This document shows positions 1 through 13,705 of a DNA stretch of 61,366 bases, piece by piece. The stretch is taken from assembly GCF_000220395.1 (NCBI RefSeq), contig NW_004087716.1:1-61366 (forward strand). Direction: 5' to 3'. This stretch comes from Ichthyophthirius multifiliis (Eukaryota > Ciliophora > Oligohymenophorea > Hymenostomatida). The translations under genes and the position numbers were made by a program. The notes below the pieces were generated by a model. It was given only the letters and a program-made list of their open reading frames with translations. It ran no database searches and had not been told where the DNA came from. How positions within the stretch are numbered: the stretch's first letter is position 1; every line of letters begins with the position of its first letter.

Positions 1-3000
1 AATAAGAAAAAAATTATAAAATAATTATAATTTGTTTAAAACCTACAAGCTATAAGTTAAACCTTTATAATATAATAAATATAAAGTAATTATTATATAA
101 ATCAAAGTCTTTATATATTTTTACATAAAAAATAGCAAATAGAAAATAAGACATAAAATTAATATAAATAAAAATCTATAAAATTAGTATATATAAATAA
201 AAAATATAAAAATATTATATATAAATAAATATTTATAAATTTATATATTTATTTATTTATATATAAATATATATATTATATATAAATATATATATATATT
301 TAAATATTTTATAATTATAACTATATTGAATATTATTTTAAATAACAAATATAACAAAATTCAATTCATAATATATTTATATTAAAATTTGTCGAAATCA
401 AAATCTTTATAAATCTTTTTTGTTTATATCTACAATAACAATTTTTTGTCTATAATCTTCTAATTTTTTTTTTTTAATTATTATATATATTTATAATTTA
501 TTTTCTTTTAGAATCATTTTAATATTTTTATTAGTTTTTAATTTTTATTTTATCATTTTTTTTTACTTTATATTTATTATATTTTTTTTCATATTATTTT
601 TTAATTATATCTTTATTTTGTATTATTTTTATTATACAAACATACTAATTCTGTATTTAAATTTTTATGATAATTTAGATATTAAATTGAATTAGGAACA
701 ATAAAATCAAGAAAATTATAATAAATTGTGCAATTTGAAAAATCATTAGTTCATTCATTCTCTAAAGAAAATAAAAATATATAAATTTTGTTTTAATATA
801 TCTTTTTTTTAATTAATTATATAAGTTTTAATTAATTTCATCTATACATGTTATATAAAAAATTGTAAGGAATAAATAATGTAATTATAAAAATTAATAA
901 ATATTAAATATAAATAAATAATATGAATAATAATATATTAAGAAAAAATAATTAATAATAATTATAATAAAAAATAATTAGGAAAAAAAATAAATAAAAA
1001 TGAATATTAATAAATATATAATAAAATGATATAAAAGATTTATTATATAATAAATAATATTTTTTTAAAAAATGAAATAAAATAAAAAATAATATAAAAA
1101 AATATATTATATTTATATTAAATATTAAAAAATTATATATATTAAATGTATTAATAAAAATTTATAATAATAATTATTAATTATTATAAATATTATTAAA
1201 CTTAATATTAATAGTTATTTATTAAAAAAAATAAAAAAATATTCATTTACATTAATCAATAATCTTTTAATATAATTTTTTAATAAATAATAATTATTTT
1301 TAATAATTGATTACTTTTTTTAATTAAATTATATATTTATAATTTTTTTATTTGTATTATTATATTATCAATAGACATTATTTAATTCATTTTATTTATA
1401 ATTTTTACTTTTTTATATATAAAATTTATAATTATATATTTTTAAAAATCTTTAAATTATATTACTCTTCCACTAATTTTTAAAATTAAATTAAGAATAA
1501 TATTGTAATAAAATAAAAATGTACTTGATAAATATTTAATAAATATAAATAATAAATAACTATACAAATAAAATTATATAAAATAATTATTTATATTTTA
1601 AAAATATTGTAAACATAATAGTATTTTATTTAATTGAAATAACTGTTTTACTATAATCCATTATTATTATAACAATATAATATTAAAAGTATAATAATAT
1701 TTTATTTATTTATTATTTAATTATATTAAAGTTTTTCAAATATATTACTCTTAAAAATTTTTAATTTAAAAAAATAATAATTTTTTATCTTCTTTATACA
1801 CTAATATGTTTCCTTAATATATTTTACAAAAATATATAATCTTTTTTAGAAACATTTTATTAATTTGTATTTTTTATTACTATTTTTATAAATATAATGA
1901 TGAACAAAGTTATTTATATAATTAAAATATAATATTTTATAAAAAAAGGTTTTTAAAGCATAAATTTAACTCAAAAATAAATAAAAATTATATATTTTTA
2001 ATTAATAATAATAATATTAAATAAAAACAAATTTAATTTTTTTAAATTATATATTATAGTATATATTTTATATACTTCTTATTTTTTATATATTTTTAAA
2101 GGTCATAATTTATAAAATTCTATTAATTCTTAAAAAAAATATAATTATATATAATAAAAGATTAAAAAAATAAGTCATATATATAAATAAAAATATATAT
2201 TAATTTTATTATTTTTTTTAAAAAAAATTATATCTCTAATTTACACTTGCTTAATAATATAAATATATATTATATCAAATAAATTTGTTATTAATAAAAT
2301 TATATAAATATGCCTTTTAAGATATTTATTACATTTTAAAAATTAATAGCTATTAAGATATTAATATTAAATTTTCTATAATTAATATTAAATGTTAAAC
2401 TTAATTAATTTAATATTTGTTATAATTATAATAGTTATTTCAAAAATAATTTAATTTTACCTTTTATATGATTTGCTAACTAAATATTAAATATTCTTAT
2501 CTTTTTTAAGTTATTTTTGATATATATAAAAAGTATTTTTAATTAAAGAATTTCAAGTAAATTTTATATTAGAATAATAATATTTAATTCAACCCAAAAA
2601 AATATATATAAATTTTATTAAAAATATTTAGAAAATTTTAAATATAAATTAAAAGATTAATTAAAAGACAAAAAAAAATATTTTTTAATAATATTTTATT
2701 ATTAATAAAATTTTAAGTAAAAAATATTGAATTTAAAATTAACTATACATTTCTATTTTTTAATATATTTTCATGTATTAATAAATTAAAAAAAATAAAA
2801 TATATATATCGGCAAAAATATAACTTTGATGTCTTGATAATATAATTTTATAAGAATTTATAATTTATCTAATGATAATTAAAAAACTATTCAAATAGAA
2901 AATCAGAATTAGTATCTAACATAAAATTTCATAATATACTTAAAGAACTTTTATATTTATAAAATAAATTCATTAATAATATAAACTTGAAAAATAATAG

Positions 3001-4754
3001 ATAATTACTGAAAATTTTAAATAAAAATATAAGTATAAATTTTATAATAGTTTATTTCTTTGATAAATAATAGGATATTAAATAAAATCTGTTTATATAC
3101 AATAATATTTTAATTAAAATATATATGTAAGAATAAATTAATAATATATATATAACTAAAATATATATTTATTTTATTTACAAATTAATTAAGATAAAAA
3201 GAAATATTATTATTATTATTATTATTAAATATTATTATTATTATTTATTTTATTATTATTTCTATTATTATTATTATTATTATTTTTATAATCATTTACA
3301 TTTTATTTTATTTTTATAATTATGATTATTTAATTTTCAATTATATATTTTAGAATCCATCGAAAATAGTTTATTCAGCAATTTATATATCAAAAGATAA
3401 AGTTTATTTTATTAATTTTTAATTATTTTTATAAAAAAATTAATTAAATAAATATATTAAAAATATTTTTATTATTTTATATTTTTTATTTTTTTTATTT
3501 GATTTTAAATATATGTCTAGTTATTTTTTATATTTTATAACAAAACTTAATATATTTTTTTTAATTTATAAATAATATATATTTTTTTAAATCTTTAAAC
3601 ATTTTTTTTTATATAACTAATAAAAGTCATCATATAATTGTATTTATTTATATTAATTTTATAATTTATTAATCATATTAAATATTTTATATAAATTTCA
3701 TTTTTTTATAAATTAATCTTAATTTATATTTTATTTATTAAATTGATTTATATTTTATTAAAAATATTTTAAAATTTTATTTAATTAAAATTTCTTTTAA
3801 AAATAATAATGTAAAAATTTCTATTATTTTAAATTAATAATACTTATTTTAATATAAAATATATAGATATAATTAATATATTATAATTAAAAATTCTAAA
3901 GTCCCATTACATATAAACATATTTTAGATTAATTTTTTTGTTTTCGTTTTTAATTATAAGATATTTATTATTTTTTTTTAATAATTTTTTGTTTATTTTG
4001 AATATTATATAATTCTATTTAATATATTTAAATTTTAATACATATTTTTTATAAAAATTAATTTGAATTTTATAAATATATATTTTTATGTTTAATATTA
4101 ATTTTAAATATATTTTCTTTTTCTAATTTTTTTTTTTTTTTTAAACATTTTCAAAAAAATAAACTTTTATTCAATTTTTTTTTTTTTTTTTCGGGGTCTA
4201 ATTTAATGCTTGCAATTTTTTTTTTTTTTTTTTTTTTTTAATAGAAAATTTATCTTTCATTTTAAAATATTTTTTTTTTTTATATAAAATTATTAAATGC
4301 TTTCCTCAATTTTTATTAAAAAAAAATAAAAAAATAGATTATATATTTATTTTACAAAAAATTATAAAATTTAGTTATTTTTAATAAAATTAATTAAAAT
4401 ATAAAAAATTTAATCTAAAAGTTCAAATTATTAAAAGCTAAATTTTCTGATTCATAAAGATAATAAAATAAAGCATTGAATTATATTTAATCTATATAAA
4501 AAAATAAAAAATCTTCTAAATATATTATCAATATTTAAATATACATATTTTAAATATTATTTTATCAAATTTTTAGTTTTACTTTTCTATAATTAAAAAT
4601 TAGTAAAATAAACAAAAATATAAATAATACATTTATTATAATCTTTTTTGCGACAAAAAATAAAAATAAACCATTTATAATATAAATGTTTATATTTAAT
4701 TATAAATATTAGTAAAGTAAACAATTAAAATTTAAATATAGTTTTAATAAAATA
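1..4754. other. Gene-free AT-rich region at left edge
   Basis: I see no reading frame with a protein-like composition on either strand here, even when TAA and TAG are read as glutamine. The stretch is almost pure A/T, with an ATT-rich microsatellite near 3207-3285 and long T runs near 4127-4140, 4176-4190 and 4217-4240. No telomere-type C4A2 or G4T2 repeat is present at position 1, so this is probably not a chromosome end. A short untranslated exon could be missed. Confidence 0.6.
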
Positions 4755-6471
4755 TCAAATTAAAATTTATTCTTAATCTTCTAGTTCATCATCAAATTCA
4801 AAAAATTAATTATTTAATTATTTAAAAATATCATATTAAAATTAACATTATCTAATCGATTATATAAACTCACTTTACAAAATTAAATCTTTAATTAAAT
4901 ATTCTTCTCCATTTTATAATTTTAACTGAATTTCTTTATTCAAATTATTTAATAAATATAACTATTAAAGGCTAAGAACATTACTTAAAGTTTAATCAAT
5001 CTTAAAATATAGTCTATTTTATTAATTGATAGATTATTATGTTATCTATTCATCTTTAATTTAATTATTTATAAGTTAAAAACATTATTATTCATCTTCA
5101 CTTTGCATTTTATTGTTTTATTTGTTATAAAGGCAAATACTTACTTTATTATTTATTTTTTAAGGAGATTATAGAAAACTTTAGGTTTTAGTTTCCGAAA
5201 CTGATTTTTAAACTTCAATATTTTTATTTACTTAATTATATAAATTTATAATTAACAATTAAACCCTTATTAAATCTTTATTTTAAATATCCTTTCCTAA
5301 TATTTATTTTCTAATTAAATAACAATTTTATAAATTCATTACTGCATATTTGAAATTATTATTTTCTAAAAATATTTTACCTTTAATTTTATTTTATTTT
5401 ATTCTTTATATTAAACTAAAAAAAAATTAAATAAAAACCTATAACTTCATAATTATCAGATACTTTTAAGTTTAATTCTCCTAAAACCTATTACTTTAAA
5501 TATAAATTTTATTATAAAATATTAATTGCTTTATTATATTTTCCCATCTCCTAATATAAGACACCTATATTATATTCACAATCTAAACTAAGTTCATTAT
5601 TTTATCCTAATTTATTAACCCTAATATTCCAACATTTTTTAAAACAAGCCAAAGATTTAATGAAATAAGCATTTTTTAAATAAAAATTTCCAGTCAAAAA
5701 ATATCCATTTGCAATTTCTAAAGACTAAATAATATTTAAGTAAAAAAAAAAATATATAAAATATTTAAAATAAATACATACATTTTATTCATAAATTTAT
5801 TCTAAAAATTAAATAAATTTAACAAAAACTAATTCTGCTTATTTAAAGTATCCAATTTAATCAAATAAAAAAGCCAAAGAATTAAAAATACTAATTCTTT
5901 ATTATATTTCTTCATATATATTTTTTTCTAATTCAAGTTTATTTATAATATTACAATCGTTAAATTTATTACAAATTTCAGAAAAAATATTTCCTAATTA
6001 ATTTGAAGCTAATTGAATTTCGTTTTTTTAAATTAAAACTTTTGCAACTAATAATTCATCAGCCAAAAGTTCATATAATTCGTTCATTTTAGTCTTCATT
6101 TCATATATTTGTAAACTTATTTATATTAAGTTTTTTAATATTTCATTTATTTTTATCTCTCCTTCGTATTTCTTTCCTAAAAATTAAACTATTTGTAATC
6201 TTATGTTATTTCTTTCTGAAATTAAATTTTATTCCTTTAAAAGTTAATTGTTATTTTGTTTTAATTATTATGATTCATTTCTTGTATTTTTGATAGACTA
6301 AGACTTTTATTTTTGTTATTATTATTTTTTTATATATGGAAGACATTATTTTTTATGATTTCTCCAATCTTATTTTTGATGCTCTTATGAACAATAAAAT
6401 ATGCATTAGCATTCTGAGCAGCATAAATTAGTTTATTTATTACATATTTAACATAAAAGAAGATTATTCAT
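4755..6471 (-). CDS. MYND zinc finger and TPR-repeat protein
   Basis: Start ATG is at 6471-6469 and stop TGA at 4757-4755. The first 40 residues form a MYND finger: CQIC, then CCSEC, FYCSQEHQ, DW and HKKQC, which fits the spacing of zinc ligands in this family. Downstream, about residues 130-330, helical pairs such as CEYNIGVLYQEMGKYNKAI and FNSLAFLFDQIGYFKQAELV look like TPR repeats. The protein ends in an acidic tail, FEFDDELEDQEQ. At least two introns interrupt it, one reading GTATGT..TTAG near 5700-5756. MYND and TPR are both protein-binding modules, and no SET domain is visible between them, so it is more likely an adaptor than a methyltransferase. The next gene downstream on this strand ends in the other direction of the left desert, so there is no operon-like context. 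Exon edges in the C-terminal third are approximate. Confidence 0.8.
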
Positions 6472-6668
6472 TTTATTATATAAGTAAATTTTATTTTAAA
6501 ATTGTAAAAACTTATATTAAAAACAATAATAAAATAATTATTATATATTATTTTATTTTTATTTAATATTTTTTTTATATATAATATAAATAATTAAAAT
6601 ATTAAACAATATATATATTTTTAATACAAAAGACAACTATAAAAATTTACATAATTTAATTTTTTTTA

Positions 6669-6679
6669 AATATATATAT

Positions 6680-6717
<38 letters not shown>

Positions 6718-6750
6718 TAATATTTATATTTATATTTATATTTATATTTA
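6669..6750. repeat. (TA)n and TTTATA microsatellite
   Basis: An alternating TA tract at 6669-6718 is followed by several TTTATA units. It fills the gap between the start of the MYND/TPR gene and the stop of the N-[ILV]-F repeat gene, so it probably lies in a short intergenic region. Confidence 0.85.
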
Positions 6751-6763
6751 ACATTTTTTTTTT

Positions 6764-9417
6764 TCATATTCTTTTTAAATTATTGTTTGATGCTATATTG
6801 TTTATTCTTCTTGCATCATCTCTATTGTTAGTTCTTCTATTATTCTATTACTATTGATTATCTTTGTTAGCTTGAGTCATAAATAGATTAGACGCTCCCT
6901 TATGAAGTTATTCTAAACTGTTTTAATTGAAGTTGTTATGTTATTAATTATTTGATTATTAAAATTATAAATTTTTAAAATTATCTTATGATTATATGTT
7001 ATAAGGATTAGTAATATTATTAGTTTATTATTAAATAAAACTATTTTAAAAATTATTATTATATTATTATTAATTTTATTAGGAAAAAACATTTTATTAT
7101 GAACCTATTCCATTTTATTATATAGAGAAAATATTTTATTGTTAGTTTATATTATTTTATTAATAAAAACTTGTTTAATTATTTTAGAATACGTTATTTT
7201 AATTATTTGAAAATGGATTACTTTGTACTTGTTATTATTAAAATGATTAATTTATAGAGTTATTATTATTTAAACTAAAAACATCATTATTAAAATTATT
7301 ATTTCCATTTAAACTATTAAACAAATTATTTTATTAACTTAAACTATTATTATTTAAATAATTACAACTCTCCATTTAATTTTATTAATTAGCAAATATG
7401 TTATTTTAGTTTTGTATATTATTAGTTTTATTTAATTAATTATTTCCAAACAGGTTATCATTATGATTAAATACATTTTAAGTGTTAAATCCTGCATTAT
7501 TGTTTATATTTTTTGTATATTAACTATTGAAATTATTTGAGTCTTCTTCTTGGATTACACTTAAACTACTATTATAATTTTTATTATTAACTCCAAAAAT
7601 ATTTTAATTGTTTTAAGAAAACAAGTTTTTATTATTATTGTTATTATTAAATAATTAACTTTAGTTTTATGGTTGAATAATTTTCGAAGAATCTTAATTT
7701 TATGAACTCTTACCTTATATTAAAGATTATAAATTAAATGTATTATTTTATGATTATGCAAATGGATTTACATTTTAAGTTTAAGAAAAAACATTTTTAA
7801 TTTATTATGTTTAATTAACCTAATCATTAATTTTTATTAAAGGATTCTATTAAAATATATTTAATTTAGTATTTTATTAAGAAGTTATTTCATTCTATTA
7901 TTAAAAGTTTTCAGGTTTAGAATTAGATATTTAATTAGAATTTTGATTTAAGCTATTATCATTTGGTTTCTAAAAAATATTATTAGGACTTTCTTTTGAA
8001 TTTTAAAATAAGTTATTATTAGTATTTTATGCTTGAATTTAGAAAAGATTATTAGTTTCAGTAGTTTAAGTAAAAGTATTACTATTATTTAACTTTGATT
8101 TAGAAAAAATACTATCTTTTTTAATTTAACTATTTAAATCATTCTAGGTTTAAGGTTAATCATTATCTTTTTAAGTTTAAGTCTAATTAAAATCATTTTA
8201 TTATTTATCAAGAGAATTAATAGAGTCTTTTTATATTTAAAATAAATTAACTTATTTTTATTCTAAACTACTACTATTATTTTCCAAAGGTTTTTAAAAA
8301 ATATTTTCTTTTTTTTCGTTTTATTATAAAAAAGTATTATTTTTTTAAGAGTCTTCATTATTTTTAGATTATATTTTATTTAAATCAATATTTTTAGGCT
8401 TTCTTTGGAAAAGAATTTCGTTAGAATTAAAATTTTATAAATCAGTATATGAATCTTAATTAATAACTTTCAAATTACTTTCATCAGGCTTTATAAGAGT
8501 TTCGTTATTTGTATTATTAATTGAATCTTGTATATTATTAATTTTATTTAAATCATTATTATTATTAACTAGTTCTTTTTATTAACATGAGCTTTGTATA
8601 TTTTCTATATTTAATTATTATTAAGATTATATTTAATTTTATTATTATTATTAATCAATATTTTATTCAGATATTGATAAAGGAATTAATATATTTTATT
8701 ATGCTTAATTATTATTTTAAACTTAATTAAAATTAGTTTCTTAGTTTTATTCACTTTTTTAATCATTATTTATTTCACTTTTTTAACCATTATTTTTTTC
8801 ACTTTTTTAATTGTTTTATTATTCATTATTCTTAAATGTATTTTAATTATTTTATTGTTATTATAGTTTATATATATTTTATTCTTCTTGTTTTTATAAT
8901 TATGTTTTCGGATCTTCCTAAATAGATGGTTATGTATCGACTCTATAATTAACAGAATTAAATATAAGATTAATATTAGGATTTAATTATTTATTTTCAT
9001 TAAATTTTTCTTCTAAGGCTTACTTATTCTAATTTTAAATACAATTAAATTCTTTTTTTATTCTATTTTATCAATATTTTAAGCCAAATCATATAAAAAA
9101 GGATATTCAGTAATTTTAAAATCTCCTATATATTCGACATTTTTTTATTTTTTTTTATTATTATCTTTAGACTTTGCATTTCTAGATTATTCAAATATTA
9201 CTCTTTAATCTTTTAAATTATAATAAGATTAGCTATTTTTACTACTATTATATTAAACTTTCAAAGTATTTTAATTTAAGTTTAAATAATTATAAAATTC
9301 GGGATTATTTTCTGGAGGAATTATTAAATTTATTTATCCTTCTTTAAATTCAAAAAGAACTTTTTACAATTCGACTTAATATTTTTTATTAATATCATTT
9401 TTCTTTATATTATTATA

Positions 9418-9456
<39 letters not shown>

Positions 9457-9881
9457 ATTAAAATAATATATATATTATAAATAAAATAATTATTATACTA
9501 TTTATTTTTACATAATTTAATTTTATTATATTTTTTTAAATTTTTTATATATATTTAATTATTTATATTTATTATAAATTTATTTACATTTATGAAATTT
9601 TCTTGTTTTTATTATTATTATTATTCTTATATTTTATTTTATTATAATTTTTTTGATTCATCGTTTTTTTTAATTTCTTCTTTTATTTTTATATCTTCTT
9701 TTTTTTTTTATTCTTCAAATTTCTTTTATGGATTTATTTACTAGGTTTCCACTTTTTGTTTATAAATTTCCTTGCAATCATTATCTGAAATATTAATAGG
9801 ATCATTTATATTATTATTATTTGCACGAGAATTGTCAAATTTTAAATTAATAGAATTAGTTGAGTCATTTAAAGATTTAGC

Positions 9882-9922
<41 letters not shown>

Positions 9923-10222
9923 TAATTTATTTATCTAATATAATAAATTACTTAAATTTATTTACTGATTATATTGGTTTTATTATTTTTTTTATTAATA
10001 ATTATTTAAATTTTACTATTAAAATTATTCATCTTTGTTTTAATTTATATTTTAAAATTATTATTAATCATTCTATTATAACTATTACTATTAAAAATAT
10101 TATTATAATACAGCTTAATAAGATTAATCTTTTTAATTTTATAATTAATATCTATAAAATTTTTATTATATTTAATTCTGAACTTAATATTAGTTTTATG
10201 GTGTTTATAATATATCTTATTA

Positions 10223-10270
<48 letters not shown>

Positions 10271-10725
10271 TTATTCTTTTTATATATATATTTATTCATC
10301 ATTTATATCAATATATTTTTTTGTTTCTAAATTTTTACTTTTAATATTCTAATTTTTATTTTATAAATAATAATTAATTTTATTCTATTCATTGTTACTA
10401 CACGATTTTTAATTATTTTATATCATCTAACTTTATTAATTTTCCTAATCTTCATTTAGTTTATTTATAAAATTACTTACTTTTTATAAAATAGTTTTTG
10501 AAAACCATCTAATAAATCCCCCTTCTTCTTTTGTATTTTTTTATCAGAAGGTAAATTCGAGAAATTATCTGATCCACTCAAATTATTTCTTTTCAAGTTT
10601 AAAATTTTCCTTTTTGAATCTTTAATATGATTATTATGAAAAACATTTCGTACATTTTAAGAAAATTTGTTTTCATGAGATTAATTTTAAGAATCATATT
10701 TATTATTTTAGTTCAAATTACTCAT
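6764..10725 (-). CDS. Q/N-rich N-[ILV]-F repeat protein, possible nucleoporin
   Basis: Start ATG is at 10725-10723 and stop TGA at 6766-6764. The N-terminus is basic (RKILNLKRNN, KKIQKKKGD). A polyglutamine exon follows, then a Q/E/K-rich stretch, and then a small possibly folded part around EYIGDFKITEYPFLYDLAQN. About 600 residues of Q/N-rich sequence come after that, with some 17 N-[ILV]-F motifs such as ENIFQKP, NNLFQNS, QNIFGVN, DNLFGNN and NNVFQNN, plus NPF twice. Three introns are visible: one starting GTAATTTTATAAATAAAC near 10490, one with a TA run near 9890-9950, and one with an (AATA)n run near 9417-9580. The frame slips at an A run near 9053-9060. Spaced phenylalanine motifs in disordered sequence recall FG nucleoporins, and Tetrahymena micronuclear Nup98 is known for NIFN repeats. 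No Nup98 autopeptidase domain is visible. An endocytic NPF-type scaffold is the main alternative. Confidence 0.65.
9417..9459. repeat. (AATA)n tetranucleotide repeat in an intron
   Basis: About ten perfect AATA units. The tract lies inside the inferred third intron of the N-[ILV]-F repeat gene, between the exons reading ENFIN and KNDINKKYQ. Confidence 0.85.
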
Positions 10726-11130
10726 ATATTTTTTTATTTTATTTAAATTTTTAAAATTTAATTTTTTTTAATTTTTTGCTTATGTCAAAAGTAAAATACT
10801 TTTTTTTCTTCTTTTTTTTTTATATTATGTGTATGAAAAAAATTAAAGAAATTTATTTTACTTAAAAATATTTCAATAATCCGCTTATTTCTAATTTAAA
10901 AAAAAAATAAAAAATAAAATTTAAAAATATTTGAATATATTTTAATTTTTTTCAACTAATTGAATCCCTCCCCCCTCCCCCCCCCCCCTTCGCATCCCAA
11001 AATAAAAAAGTAAAAAAAAAATTAATAATAAAATAAAAAGAGTAAATAATAATAATAAAAGAGTAAAAAATATTTCGCATATATGTATAATATTAATTCT
11101 TTTACATATCTATATAAAAAAATAAAGAAA
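10726..11130. other. Intergenic region with a C-rich tract
   Basis: This is the gap between the start of the N-[ILV]-F repeat gene and the stop of the membrane-protein gene, both on the minus strand. It is A/T runs apart from the C-rich block at 10966-10998, listed separately. I see no coding frame in it. Confidence 0.6.
10966..10998 (-). other. C-rich/G-rich tract, possible G-quadruplex
   Basis: The plus strand reads CCC-T-C6-T-C12-TT-CGCAT-CCC, so the minus strand has four G runs of at least three. This matches the simple G-quadruplex pattern (i-motif on the other strand). In DNA where even single G or C bases are scarce, it is by far the most GC-dense spot in the window. It lies about 240 bp upstream of the start codon of the N-[ILV]-F repeat gene and about 135 bp beyond the stop of the membrane-protein gene. 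A regulatory role is inference only. Confidence 0.7.
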
Positions 11131-13657
11131 TCAAATTTTTTTTACATTCAAAATAATAAATTGTTCTTTATCTAAGTCTACTAATAATTTATTTTAATCT
11201 TATCTTTTAACACAAATTTCTAGAAATTCTTAAAAACTAACAAATTTTGGTGGTATAATAGCATTTGGAAATTTTTCCTCAATTTTATCGCCCAAAACTT
11301 TAATGTTAAGCTTTTCGCAATCCTTAATAATAAGTTTCCCAATAACATCTCCTTTTAACTTTCCATCAAAAAATATATTATTAAAAAAAAAATTCGTATA
11401 ACTTTCAAAATTAACTTCATTAATTTTTGTGATATCCTAAAAAGCTTAAATATAAAGTGGTTAATTCTCATATTTCTTCTTTAAATACACACAGACATTA
11501 TTAAAAATACTTTCAATATCATTTTTTTTATATCCGAATTAATAAGAAGGCCTCCTCTTCAATTAAGGTAAATTTTTAATTCTTTCATCGATTTTATTTT
11601 TCAAAATACCCTTAAGTGTTTCAGAATTATTATTAATATCCTTATAAAATTTGCAATTTTTCGAATATTCAAAAGGTAAATGATTAACAATTTTTAAGAC
11701 AATTTTTTCATTTTCTATTGTTTATTTTGAAATTATATTATTCATCTTCTCCATATAAATCTTCAAAATAAATTTCTCAAGTTCACTTTCGATTATCATT
11801 TAGATTTCTTCCGCTGTTAAATATTCATATAAGTTCATGCTATTTTTCCTAGACTAACTTTTATTCCAATCTTTTCCTTATTAAACGAATTTTTATTTCC
11901 CTATTTTTATTTTATATGCTATATAAGTGTTTCCTCCAGGAATTCTCCCACATGAATAAATCAAAATATAAACGAAAAAATCAAAAAGTCTTCTCCAAAA
12001 ATATAAAAAATAGCCTAATAAAATCGAGCCAAATCCTAAAATAATATGCAAACATACCATAATTAAAGCAATTGCAATCTAGCAAATTCCTTTTAAAATA
12101 ATCCTCAAAAAAATTAGGTCAAAAATAGGTGAGATAATCGGCAAATCCCACTTCTCATGATCTAAAGGTACTGTAAAATCAAAACAAAAAATGCAACAAA
12201 ATAGTCCAAAAAAACAGTATAAAGGAGCTAATAAAAGACTGAAAGGAATTAAACAAAATAAAAACAAAGAACCCATAAAAATAATAAACCTTAAGATAAT
12301 ATTAGTAAAAATAAATCCCAAAATAAAATATCTCCATAAATAATTATCTAGTCTATTAAAAACTCTAGTAATAGATTTCCCCAAAAGACCCACATCAGGT
12401 TCTCTTTCAAAAGACTCGATACTTTCCTACACTTATTATTTTATATTAGAATATTTTTAACTTACAGAATCTACAAAAGAATTCTAGTCTTCCAAAAGTT
12501 TTCCATTTTAAGAGTCTATTAAAAACTCAGTGGCGAATCGTCCCGAATAGAAAACTGATTTAAATGAACATTAAGAATAAAAAGCCATTTTTATAAATAT
12601 ATGCGCACATTTGAATATAGAAAAATACGTCCACACTAATAATATTATTATTTTCCACCCAAAAAAAGTAGTTCCAATTTTAACTTCTTTTTAATATTCT
12701 GCAACATATAAATTTTAATAATTAGTATTTTTTTTAGCCCTAGGCTTAAAATATAGATATTTAAATATATTTATTCTAGCTGGTTCTTTTAGTTTATCAC
12801 GAATTTGCTTTACTTCAAAAATACCTAAACCAGAAGTTGTTTCTTTAAAAAAAATTTACATTAAACCATACTATATGTGTAAATTTTAGTCTTTTAATTC
12901 TTTTAAAATAACTTTTTAAGTGCCATAGTTTCTTGGGTTGTTTTTTTTTTCGAAAAAAAAATGCTTTCTTAAAATACAATAGGCTTTAAAGTTATTTTCC
13001 ATAGATTACAAAATAGAAGGATCAATATCTTTATTTTAGAAATGTTCGTTAATTTTTTTTAGTTACAAATCGTATAGTTTATCTTAAACATCAAAAAGAT
13101 AATAAGTATCGTTTTTATTTTACTATTCATATATTTACAAAAGTTTTATATATTCAATATCTTCTGCAAAGCTAATTTTACTGATATTTTTAAAAAATAA
13201 ATTAATATTGTTAAAAAATAATGTATCTAAGTATTAATTGCCACTTTATTAAACAATTTATGATAATTTATTACATAAAAATAAGCTTTACTCTTCCTAA
13301 AATTATTTCTAATTAATTTTATATAAAGGAATTCCAAAAATAAGTATAACCAAATGAACAGGAGTACCTATAATAACCCTTAAAGCCTCTAAAATGTTAA
13401 TATCGTAGAATTAAAAATCACATTTATTAGAATTACAATCTCGATTTTTTAAATTATATCGGATATAATTTAATGTTTCATAAGTAAAAAACCTTCTGAT
13501 AATTTATCTAAATTAATTATAAGAATACTTCAAAAAGTTATTTAATCTGATTTAACTTCTATTTAAACCTGAAAAAATCCATTCTCTTATCATCCAAACA
13601 TCTGATGTATAATTCTAATCGAAATTTCTATATGATTATTATAAATATAAGTAAAAT

Positions 13658-13705
<48 letters not shown>

